From Beroe ovata (Eukaryota > Ctenophora > Nuda > Beroida > Beroidae), in assembly GCA_946803715.1 (NCBI GenBank), contig CAMPET010000061.1, forward strand, positions 232,709 to 268,274: 35,566 nt of DNA, in the 5' to 3' direction. How positions within the stretch are numbered: position 1 is the stretch's first letter; each line of letters starts with the position of its first letter. The notes under the pieces were generated by a model. It saw only the letters and a list, made by a program, of their open reading frames with translations. It had not been told where the DNA came from and did not search any database. The position numbers were made by a program, and so were the translations under genes. Positions 25,901-33,964 of the stretch are shown here, piece by piece.

Positions 25901-28900
25901 CTCTCATCTCAGTTACATCAACGAGGAGAAGTCATCCTTCATCTCCAACTTCTCGACAGTCACGTGTCATGACAGAGTGGTCCCACAACCACCACCACCT
26001 GCCGCTCCCTCAGATCCTGGGTCACGTGACACACGTGATTTACCACGTGCAGATTCACCTCCAGCCCCGCCCAAATCAACATCTCCCAACTTCTCAAACT
26101 GCGCTGTGATAGACAGTAGGACTTATGCTAAACCACCCTCCACACCCCTGTATAGAATCCCTAAACCGAATCGGTCGTTAAACGCAACCCGGGATACGCC
26201 ACAGCGGATATCAGCTGAGGTTGCTTATGTAAAGCAACAAGACGATGTTGTCGAAAAACAAAATGGTGTTGCTAAGCAACAAGCTGATGTTGCTGCCGAG
26301 CAGCAAGCTCCTATTTCTGTGAAATACACACCTGCTGATGACAGTGTTGAAACTGATGGAGGACCTGAACCACACATAGCTCCTCCGTCAAGGTATGACA
26401 CACTCCTTTCTATTGTTCTAGAAATTATACCGGATAGACAGTACAGTAACCATCTCTGTCGGACAAATAATAGTTTTCTTTATATTTAGAAGAAAAGACC
26501 TGGCCTAGTTTAACTCGTGTAAAGTAAACACTAATATACCCTATCACCACTTTTCAAACCGCACACCCCATCCCTCATTGCCCGATCCCATATTTCTCAC
26601 TTTATCTACTCATCATTCCGGTGACAACCATGTTACCACCCTCATATCAGGGACTCATGTGGGGTGAGAAGGGGATCCCCTGTTAGGACCCGGCCCGAAT
26701 CCCCCATGGAGCCCGTGTTAGAGGAGGAGGAGGGAGAAGAGGAGGGAATGACTGGGGAGGGAGCCCCCTTCCTCCCTCCCGCTGGTCTGGTTAGGATGCC
26801 CGAGTGTGGAGCGACCTTGGAGCTCTCTACTTCTGGTGAGGACAGTCTGGATACGGCTAATGCTGGTTTCTACTATAACTCCTACTATAGTACTGTTAGT
26901 CCTGTTAGTCCTGATAGACCTGATAGCTATGCTGTATCCGTATGCCAAGGATTGCTACTGTGAACTAGATAGGAAAACATAAATAAAGTTAAAACAGCGT
27001 CTCTGGGGAAGGTACATAATAATATGTTGGGAATATTTATGGAATTTCAAAGGACCCAAGAGTAATGAATATTAAACGAAGCCCAGAATATTACATAATG
27101 CAATTGCAAACAATTGGTCAAATTCTGGTGCTAATCGGGATGGGGGTTGCTGTTCGGGTGGGGGTTGCTGTCATCAAAATGACAAATCTTTTCATTGCCC
27201 GTGGGAAATGTGTGTGCGTTGCGCAGGACACAATATTTGCAACATGATGGTTTTCATGTGTGGGGTTTGACAGATTCCAATCGTGAAGAAGTCTGCGTGA
27301 CATCATGACTATGTCCAGGGCTGCTGCTATTTGCAATGCTCATCAAATTATGTACCTATCTCAACATCATAACTAATCAAAGCGGCACTCGAGAAATAAT
27401 TTGGTACAACACAAATGACACATATCTGTTCCTCTTGCCACGAATACATAAATTGAAATGTCACTGTTTGATAATTGAAAGCAGCAAAGTTAAGGAGCAG
27501 GAAATTGACTGCTCCATAATCCATAACGATGTTGCTTGCATTTAATTAAGTCAAAGTATCCAATCGAATTATCCATAACGAACATCAAGACAGGGCGGAA
27601 TATTATATCTCAGAATTTTTGTAAGAATTTAACAACTATAAACCCCTCAGTAGAAATTTCCTCATATTCCTCTTATGACAGCTGTCAAATTTATACAGAA
27701 GCACTGGTTAAAACAACGTTGTAGCTCTACGTGTTAAAACTAAAAGCATTTCCCCAAAACGGAAATTCTCTGGGATATTTACCCCACCCACACTACGTCG
27801 TGGTGTGGATGACCACGACTTTCATGAGGAACACTAGTTACCCAGTTACCCAGATAACCGTAACACTAACAATGTGTAACAGCACGGATTGTGTGAAAAT
27901 GAAGTGTTGTTGCAACGGCCTGCAACATCCATTCAATCTACCAACAGATCAGATTTGAAATATGTATCAGGGGCGATCCCTCCAACTCACCCGTAGTGCA
28001 ACAACTGACCCCCAGTTAAATTACAGTTAGGGTTATGTTATGTCAAATGTCGGGGGGTCTGCAGTTGTCGCACTTTCCACTCACCCTCTCTGTTTTCACA
28101 GGGAGTGACACCATCATCATACCGTTCTCTGGTGTCAAGGAAGCAGCACAGCTCCTCCCTGGACAGGTTTATATTTCACCTTTTTTACCATGTTTACCTT
28201 GTTTACTATGCGTAATGTTTACCTTGTTTAATGTTAACCATGTTTAAAGTTTACCATGTTTACCTTGTTCACCATGTTTACCAATCTAGATCACCTCTGT
28301 GTTTGATAAGTCCATTGAGCAGCCAGGTACTATGATGTGTATCACTTATCAGAAATCGGTGCATACCTATCATTCTTGATAACTGATTCACCACCGATAT
28401 TATGTAACTCATGAGGACGTCTCAGTCGTTGAAATGTTGAAATGTAGCGGTAACAGTAGCTTGCTTTCCAATCGTCACATAACCTTGTTACATCACACCT
28501 ATTCGGTGCGTATTGCCCAAATTTCACTCGACTTCGCCTCGAGAAATATGGCCAAATACGCACCTCAAAGGTGTGATGTAACAGTATATTATCCGCGAAT
28601 ATTGCGCCCACTGTGATTCTAACTCTGAAACCCCAGTTTTCCCAAAAGGTGGAGGTTGGCTGGTCTGTGGCAGATGAACAGACCCAGGGATTCATCCCAG
28701 AGGAACTGGATGGACAACCAGTTGACCCACCTCACAATGCAGGTAGTCACCCTGAGTGAATTGCCTGCATACTGATTATATGGGTACAAAATAATATGCG
28801 TACTTCGTACAGCTATAGGCCCTGCATCACTCACTATATATCAGTGATATGTTATTGTCAGATACAATTGGTTTTGCCGTTGATGATAATTTCCAAGAAA

Positions 28901-31459
28901 CCCTGAAATCTGACCCTGCCATGGAAAAGTCAGAGGATAATCTGAATCTAAACCTAGATCAGGTTCTACCGGACCACTTCCCCAACATCCCAGGTCAGAA
29001 CTCAGAAATATAAGTTGAATTGAGTAGTTTAGTACTTTCCGTTTCAAGGATTACAATGTAAAGAGCCCTCAGTTATAGCTGAGATAGATTCTGTCTCAGG
29101 TATAGGAAAGCTATAAAACACGATTTTCGTGGACCTTAGTATAAATAGTCAGATTCCCAATAGATAGTCAAATTCCCAATTGGCCAATTGTTTAAAAAAT
29201 GAAATTTATATTGTGGAACGGAGATAGTGAACTCAGAATTTCGTAACGTGAACATCCTAAACAGGGAACGCTGAAGATAATCAAGATGAAGATACTCCTG
29301 TTACAGAGGTATTTAGATAGTTTTAACTGCTGCAATGCTTCATTCCTACCACATCAATATTAGGAATACTTATAACACACCCTTTAGAACACCTTGCGCA
29401 TACTTAAATTACAGATACTTGAGAAATAACTGATAATTTAGAAACACTCCCTATATGTCCGTTATTCGCAAAATAACGGACACCCAAGAACTTCACTGTG
29501 AAGTGTGCAGAAGCAATTTGTACGACATATTGCACAACTTTGTATATGGTCCATCTACCCAATATCCTATGCACACAACACTGCTCACTTTATGGACGTA
29601 TGAAAGTAAATGATGACCCTCAACTGAACCCCTGATAAATCCATGTTGACCCCCTGGTGAACCCCCCCCGCCCCGGTGATCACTCTGTGTGTTGTCAACA
29701 GTGAGCGGTTGAAGACTCAACGCGAGGTTATATCACATTCACAACTCATACTTCTCAAATACAGGACGATTATGACGATTACTCGTCCGACTTCGAGGAG
29801 TACGAGGAAATACCGGACTTCGAGAATGTCGAGGATATCCCAGACATCACGGCGCCTGGCGTGAGTACTGGGGCGTGTGTGTGTCTGTTTGTGTGTACTG
29901 TGTGTGTACTGTCTGTGTCTGTGCGTGTACTGTGTGTGTGTCTATCTGTGTCTGTGCGTGTACTGTGTGTGTGTCTATCTGTGTCTGTGTGTACTGTGTG
30001 CGTGTCTGTGTGTTCTGTGTGTACTGTCTGTGTGTCTGTGTGTGTGTGGAAAGTTGAGGGAGGGTGGGTGTGGAAAAGCAGCGGTAAGGAAAGTCGAGCT
30101 GCTCTCTCAGAGAGTCTCTTAGAGAGCCTCTCGAAAATCATGCATTGCCGGTTTTCTCATAATGGAACTGTTTGGTTGTGGAAACGTCATGAATAGTTGT
30201 GTTGGGAGAAAGAGCACATTCCTTCATGAAGAGCGAACTTACTGAGAGCCACTTCCAAAACCCCACTGGGGAATATTGCTATTTACCAGTAGAGCTCCCA
30301 TATATTGCATAACATTATCAATATCATTTTGCCCGCCTTCATGCTGCTGTGCGAAATGATTCACTCGGGATAGAGTATTCAATGAATTGGTTCGCGCTGT
30401 GATTTCATTTACAAACGGCCGAATTATGTGCCCGCAAAGAAACGTGCTGATGGAGCTCCAATATATAACCATTTGCCCTCTAGTACAGACTACAGGGCCT
30501 GTACGTGTTGGTAAGCTAGGGCTTCTCCTTATTTCAGCATCATTTCTGGTTGAACGTCTCATGAAAAATGGAATATGCGAATTGAAATATTGCGAGCAAG
30601 TGTGCTATTAATTAGGGGAGGGGAGTTGTGATATTGAACCGGTTTAGTAGGCTTGATATTTGGGAACTAAATTACTGACCGAATGAGGTATATCGCAGTA
30701 TCTATGATAACTATGAGTGAGTATGGTGGTATCAGTGAACTAATTATCTGACCGTATAGATCACCGGGCAGGAAGAAAACGAGGCGGATTCAGATGAGGA
30801 GGATGAACAGTTGTTTGAGATGGCGATGAAGAGTGCTAAAGTGGCTCTCGATAATATAGAGGAGGGTAAGTGTGTGTGTGGGTGTGTGTGCCCTTGTGTG
30901 TGTATGTGTGTGTGTGTGTGTGTGTCATGACATAACAAGGGCACACGTGACACACGAATTCTCCACGCAGAGGATGAAGAGGAATTTGTTGAGGACTTTG
31001 TCATCCCGAGCAGTGCCGGTAACATTGCTGCACTACGGCAATTCTGCATTGATACACTGGGTAGGATTATCACACTGCTTATTGCTCAATTCCGGGTTTT
31101 TGCAATATGTCTGGAAACCCATGATTCCTCTTCACAACCACCTACAATATATCTCAGGATTGGCATTGTTCCAAGATGTGCAGCATGTTTGTCGTGAATT
31201 TGAGGACAACTACGACAGCCACCAAACATTCCTGTGAGTGCGCCGCCCTCACCCTGTGGAGAGTGGTGGCAACAAAATTAAGTTTAATGCACTTGATTTA
31301 TAGAATCCGTCATCCGTGACAAAAAGTAGAACTAATCTCGCAAATCTTTTCGTGTAATTTGAAGAAAATTATCTTCCCAGGAAGAAATTGGAAAAACTCG
31401 CGGGACCAGAGAAATTGGAGATTTGTCTTATTGTGGACGAGTTCTTTGCTGATGAGTGA
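13627..31459 (+). CDS. NIMA-related (NEK) Ser/Thr protein kinase with long C-terminal tail
   Basis: Exons: 13627-13857, 14438-14530, 14714-14800, 15443-15554, 15653-15780, 17624-17686, 17749-17867, 20974-21051 (duplicated at 22754-22831), 24466-24617, 25243-25350, 25607-25811, 25913-26392, 26651-26939, 28102-28166, 28290-28326, 28649-28742, 28862-28993, 29265-29308, 29765-29860, 30760-30865, 30971-31060, 31158-31233, 31381-31459. All phases agree and the sum is 987 aa using one copy of exon 8. Kinase domain about residues 29-300: glycine loop GKGSAG (36-41), K58, HRDLKTQN (D158), DFG (176-178), [21 protein letters not shown]. GTPxYLSPE and the short C-lobe are NEK-like. The tail has basic NLS-like clusters, a Pro-rich stretch, a Gln/Lys heptad-like segment, acidic stretches (SSDFEEYEE) and a conserved-looking end. 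NEK1/3/4/5 clade is my inference. The exon 13 donor (26933 or 26939) is the least certain junction. Confidence 0.9.
13858..14090 (+). repeat. (TG)n microsatellite with assembly gap in NEK intron 1
   Basis: TG repeats begin two bases after the exon 1 donor, run to 13911, are broken by 146 Ns (13912-14057) and resume to 14090. The true intron length is therefore unknown. Long open frames here are only microsatellite and N translation. Confidence 0.95.
15781..17623 (+). other. NEK intron 5, no gene seen
   Basis: A 1.8-kb intron between the exon ending SKSDIW and the exon starting ALGCLLYEL. It includes a TGTCACGTGATGTC palindromic site near 16602 and a short TG tract near 16622. No coding block or RNA gene is supported. 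Confidence 0.6.
17908..18040 (+). repeat. Degenerate GGTTAG/GGTTTAGGG-type repeat in NEK intron 7
   Basis: Irregular GTTAGG, GGTTAG and TTTAGGG words over about 130 bp. It could be an eroded microsatellite; a metazoan telomeric array would be regular TTAGGG, which this is not. Confidence 0.6.
18525..18616. repeat. 23-bp minisatellite, four copies
   Basis: Unit CTCTCCCTAGCTAATGATCG plus CCG, repeated at an exact 23-bp period with one or two changes per copy. It lies within NEK intron 7. Confidence 0.9.
18634..18658. repeat. Perfect 11-bp-arm palindrome
   Basis: Arms GTGTCACGACG (18634-18644) and CGTCGTGACAC (18648-18658) with loop ATA, starting 17 bp after the 23-bp minisatellite. Could be a transposon end or an intronic hairpin. 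Confidence 0.8.
18659..20523 (+). other. NEK intron 7, remainder
   Basis: No coding block recognised. A 105-codon minus-strand open frame at 18862-19179 has no resemblance I know and no splice context. TAATCCATTAATAA-type short repeats lie near 19990-20030. Confidence 0.5.
20524..21704 (+). repeat. Tandem segmental duplication, copy A (contains NEK exon 8)
   Basis: Starts in a 17-bp minisatellite (GCATAGCTAGGGCAGAG, about five copies to 20604) and runs to the single N at 21705. The same order of sequence recurs in 21706-24421 with scattered SNPs, small indels and two large insertions. It carries exon 8 at 20974-21051. The copies are clearly more diverged than the pair at 1455-4151. Confidence 0.88.
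20974..21051 (+). CDS. NEK exon 8, copy A
   Basis: A 78-bp exon (26 codons, phase 2 to phase 2) encoding [16 protein letters not shown] and onward, the end of the kinase C-lobe. It has acceptor CCGGCCAG and donor GTGAGT. Because it is phase-symmetric, including one, either or both copies would keep the reading frame. Confidence 0.85.
21842..22426. mobile_element. 585-bp insertion in copy B
   Basis: Absent from copy A. The sequence CAAAT occurs at 21837-21841 and at 22422-22426 but only once at the same point of copy A, suggesting a 5-bp target-site duplication. Just after the right CAAAT about 7 bases differ from copy A, so the exact end is uncertain. No coding or terminal inverted repeats are obvious. 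Confidence 0.5.
22754..22831 (+). CDS. NEK exon 8, copy B
   Basis: Same length, phase and splice sites as 20974-21051. Three nucleotide differences (ACT to ACA, GAG to GAA, GTG to GTA) are all synonymous, so the two copies encode the same 26 residues. The two are either alternative or tandem exons, or the same exon from two haplotypes placed side by side. Confidence 0.8.
23125..23262. repeat. Y-shaped (three-way) palindrome with GAA triloops
   Basis: Outer stem: TCTTTATT/AATAAAGA (23125-23132 with 23255-23262), GGTT/AACC (23138-23141 with 23246-23249) and GGAGTGGATGGC/GCCATCCACTCC (23144-23155 with 23232-23243). Arm 1: AATTATCAG/CTGATAATT (23158-23166 with 23185-23193), capped by GGGC-GAA-GCCC (23171-23181). 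Arm 2: AATCC/GGATT (23201-23205 with 23221-23225), capped by GACC-GAA-GGTC (23208-23218). Symmetric GA/GA internal loops occur in the outer stem and both arms. Confidence 0.85.
23833..23920. repeat. Iteron-like direct repeats
   Basis: Motif ATAGTATACWGATGRATWAT at 23833 and 23856 (23-bp spacing), then a third diverged copy ending GATGAATAATCA about two periods later. Located in the right half of the inserted element. Confidence 0.6.
25110..25226. repeat. 29-bp minisatellite in NEK intron 9
   Basis: Unit containing AGTACCACCTGGTAACACC repeated about four times, ending about 15 bp before the exon 10 acceptor at 25242. GGTAAC words in each unit resemble donor sites. The opposite-strand open frame of 122 codons is a translation of this repeat. 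Confidence 0.9.
26940..28101 (+). other. NEK intron 13, no gene seen
   Basis: Gap between the acidic/Tyr-Ser exon and the exon starting at 28102. Several 60-75-codon open frames occur but none is flanked by matching splice phases or resembles a known family. Confidence 0.5.
28486..28583. mobile_element. 98-nt fold-back palindrome in NEK intron 15
   Basis: A perfect 15-bp outer stem, TGTTACATCACACCT with its complement (28486-28500 with 28569-28583). Inside is a second stem, 28505-28525 with 28543-28564, with one bulge and two mismatches. On the minus strand the apex reads CTCGAGGCGAAGTCGAG, a GAA triloop similar to those at 23171-23218. Consistent with a very small MITE. Confidence 0.7.
29861..30050 (+). 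repeat. TG-rich tract at the 5' end of NEK intron 19
   Basis: Begins about 10 bp after the donor GTGAGT. It consists of TGTGTCTGTGTGTACTG-type units about 35 bp long repeated several times. Open frames over it on both strands are repeat translations. Confidence 0.9.
30866..30926 (+). repeat. (TG)n tract at the 5' end of NEK intron 20
   Basis: Starts inside the donor itself (GTAAGTGTGTGTGTG) and continues for 60 of the intron's 105 bp. Confidence 0.9.
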
Positions 31460-31619
31460 AATCTGTGTGGACTTGGGGGGTCCAGGATGTGTGCAACTGC
31501 AATTCATCGGTCGGGGTGTTAAGAATGGAGTTATTAATCTAAAAGTAAGATTTGAGGTGACATTTTTGTTGTCTGATGAAATTAGTTAATCAATCTGTTA
31601 ATAGTTATTTATATTATAT

Positions 31620-31930
31620 TTATAACTAGAACGCCCGTCAAGTGGGCGTGATACACTAAATTTTGGATATTAACTGAATAATAGAATTAAAATAAATGCA
31701 GCATCAAAATTGATACGTATCAAAACAAAGGAAATACGAAATGACAACAGCAATGAAGCGCGCGCGCACTTTCAATAAACATGCACGTGCAACTCCTACG
31801 TCGCCTAGCAACGCTTATTCCTCCTATATCGCATAGTCCTTTTTCAGACCCCTTTTCCCAACTTTGAACCCAAATAACAAAAAATCTAAGACCTAATTCA
31901 AAAATCCGAAATGATGTTCGACAGCGGAAT
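31620..31930. repeat. Dispersed repeat, inverted copy of 4378-4600
   Basis: Positions 31744-31930 are the reverse complement of 4378-4576 with scattered substitutions; similarity weakens towards 31620. It ends at a single N (31931), after which a retrotransposon fragment begins. Confidence 0.7.
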
Positions 31931-31931
31931 N

Positions 31932-32379
31932 GTCAAATCTTGTCATGGCATAACAAAGCTTGATGACAATTTTATATCTGAAAGAATTAGAGAATATTGG
32001 AACGATTTACCACTAACTGTTAGAAATGCTTCAACCGTTGATATTTTTAAGGTTGAATTAGACAAGTATAAGAAGTCTTCTGTAACACTGAATCCTAGCA
32101 ATTTTTGGTATGTCTCTCATCAAGTTATTAGCAAAATTGAAGGAGGTAATTACCTTTCCAACAAGGATAGATTTAATGAATACCTGAGGGCTCATCCTCA
32201 GGTAGCTAGAAGAAAAGGGATTAACATTTATTAAAAGTATTCTTCTTTCCTAGTGATAATGGGTAGTGGACACCTTTGCGAAAGGTGGCGTTTTTCAGTG
32301 GCTGAGATTGTATTGATGAAATTTTCTTGAAATGTGTGATGGTTTATACCATAAATTCTTATCTTATCTTATCTTATCT
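31932..32379 (+). mobile_element. 3' end of a non-LTR (LINE) retrotransposon
   Basis: An open frame to the stop at 32232-32234 encodes about 100 residues including ISERIREYWNDLP and STVDIFKVELDKY. This pattern (arginine, then W-N-x-L-P, then F-K-x-x-L-D) is the usual C-terminal end of Jockey/CR1/RTE-type reverse transcriptases. It is followed by a 3' UTR with a CACCTTT/AAAGGTG hairpin (32270-32288) and a terminal (CTTAT)n tail at 32357-32379. The element is 5'-truncated, or cut by the N at 31931. Exact clade not assigned. Confidence 0.8.
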
Positions 32380-32520
32380 GGCGATGCTACACCGCTGAAT
32401 CGCTGATGCAAGTTGCGAAGCTGTCTGAGAAGCTGTCTGAGAAGCTGTCTGAGAATTAGTTTGCGCCGCGCGCGCAAAACGAAATTCTCGACAGGGTCTA
32501 TCATCGATCGACAACGCCAA
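32380..32520. repeat. Repeat flank beyond the LINE tail
   Basis: TCTGGCGATGCTA resembles 2725-2737 and 4074-4086. AAGCTGTCTGAG is tandemly repeated three times (32419-32454). CGCGCGCGCAAAACGAAATTCTC matches the reverse complement of 4230-4258. The LINE therefore appears inserted in an older repeat copy. Confidence 0.6.
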
Positions 32521-32813
32521 CAGTTGGGAAACTATACAAAGTAAAGAATTCTCGTTGTATTGAATTGTCAGCAGCCATTGTTAATTATGTTTGATAATTT
32601 TTTCCAAAATTCAAATGTCATGAAAATATGAGATTGAATAAATTAAAAATTCTTGTTTCAGCTTCAGCTTCACTTTGTTCATTTTGTTTCTGCTTCAGTT
32701 GTTTCTTCTGTAGTATCTGGCGTTCTTTACTCTGAACTGTGCAATCTCAATTACAATATAATCCTGCCAGCAAGGGCAGGGAGTAATCCCGCAATAAACT
32801 CTATGATATGAAA

Positions 32814-32907
32814 AAGTATGTGACTTATTTGACTGACTGGCAGTCTGTCAACTAAGTCACATACTTATATACACAGACAAGAAGCAGTCTGAGACTGCTT
32901 CTTGTCT
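32814..32907. repeat. Two adjacent strong hairpins
   Basis: Hairpin 1: AAGTATGTGACTTA (32814-32827) pairs with 32853-32866, continued by TTGAC/GTCAA and GACT/AGTC to a GGC loop. Hairpin 2: AGACAAGAAGCAGTCT (32875-32890) pairs perfectly with 32892-32907 across a one-base loop. They lie eight bases apart in a gene-free interval. Confidence 0.9.
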
Positions 32908-33397
32908 GCCACATCATTTAAAATCCTATTTATTGTGAACCACAACAGTTCAAATCAAGCAGTTAACTTCATTGCTACCTGCCTTTTCCTGCATCATGAT
33001 GGTGCTGCAGGTTGGGTTACCAACTCTTCTGACATCTGTGGCTTGCACGCTAAGAGTTCCAGTCTGGCCATGAGTTCCAACTTCCAGTTTGACCCTTAAC
33101 CAGGGTTGGTACACTTTCTTCAAATGTGTCCCTGTCGGTAACATCATCTTGTCTCAGCATCTTAGATCTGTCATATTCCGTAACATTTGCTCTAGCCTCT
33201 GATGTAATGTCTTCTTATGTTTGGCTATTTCTCTTTTCTTGATTGTAGGTGGAGGCTTGGTGAAGCACTTGCTCCTGTTCTTCAGAATTTTGAGGTTTAT
33301 GCTGTACATGGCTCTGTTTGTCTGGTTGTGCCTGAATATGACACCATATCAGCCATGAATCATTGTTTAGTTTACACAAAAATTGTGCTATTGCTTG

Positions 33398-33580
33398 TCA
33401 GAGCTTCTCAGCATCCCCATAGTTTGGATCTGGTGGGCGAGTGGCGGCAGGAATCTTGGCAATCCGCCAAGTTCTCCATGCACAGTACTTCTTTATTGCA
33501 CCCTTGTTCGAGTTGTGTGTGTTATTTGGTTCAGATTCCTCAAGCATCTGCTGAAGTTTATCTTCATCTACTTCTTTATA
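33398..33580 (-). pseudogene. Possible degenerate coding fragment, unassigned
   Basis: The minus strand stays open for about 60 codons with a hydrophilic, protein-like composition (KLQQMLEESEPNN, AIKKYCAWRTWR), preceded by an AG and ended by TGA. Its N-K-x-x-x-K-x-Y pattern vaguely recalls the N-terminal part of Crypton/KIAA1958-like proteins, but that is a weak impression. The 154-codon plus-strand frame across the same DNA looks like its shadow. May be chance. Confidence 0.2.
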
Positions 33581-33699
33581 CTGCCCACTATGTAAGGTGT
33601 AAGGTGCTTATTCGGTGTACATTTTCCCATACATTTTTTCATAGCTTAACTAAACATTTTTCAGTAGTGTTACTGATCTAATTAGGAGGAGGATGTGAT

Positions 33700-33964
33700 T
33701 TGCTGCGTGTGTCCGGGGTGGTTGCGTGTCACGTGACAAAGACCGTCCCACCTGACCATATCACGTGTTATTTTATGTCACTCGTGACCTTGTCATGCGG
33801 GAACACATGTTTGTCTCGTGACAAACCCGTAACCCCAGCCAAAAATAATCGGGCAAACATGTTTCATGGTGTCAAAGCAATCTCCAACGAAAACTAAATT
33901 TCCATCAAATGAACCATTATATCTCAAGATACGTGAATAATCTGTCATTGTGCAGTAGGATACT
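33700..33964 (+). promoter_or_regulatory. Candidate TRAPPC6 promoter with E-box palindromes
   Basis: Immediately upstream of the TRAPPC6 start codon. TGTCACGTGACA at 33727-33738 contains GTCACGTGAC, and another TCACGTG lies near 33761. These match the E-box/CLEAR-type site bound by MITF/TFE-family factors in other animals. The same octamer also occurs elsewhere in the window, so function is uncertain. Confidence 0.4.

Noticed and set aside
28102-28166. Alternative reading [16 protein letters not shown] of NEK exon 14
   Set aside because: It looks protein-like, but its phase leads to a stop in exon 16. The frame starting GVTPSSYRS agrees with exons 13, 15 and 16.
28342-28695. 117-codon minus-strand frame and the overlapping 60-codon plus-strand frame
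   Set aside because: Both are readings through the 98-nt palindrome and its flanks, so they mirror each other; NEK exon 16 overlaps in the correct phase.
33217-33681. 154-codon plus-strand open frame
   Set aside because: No domain, odd Cys/Leu/His-rich composition, no splice context; likely the shadow of a degenerate minus-strand sequence or chance.
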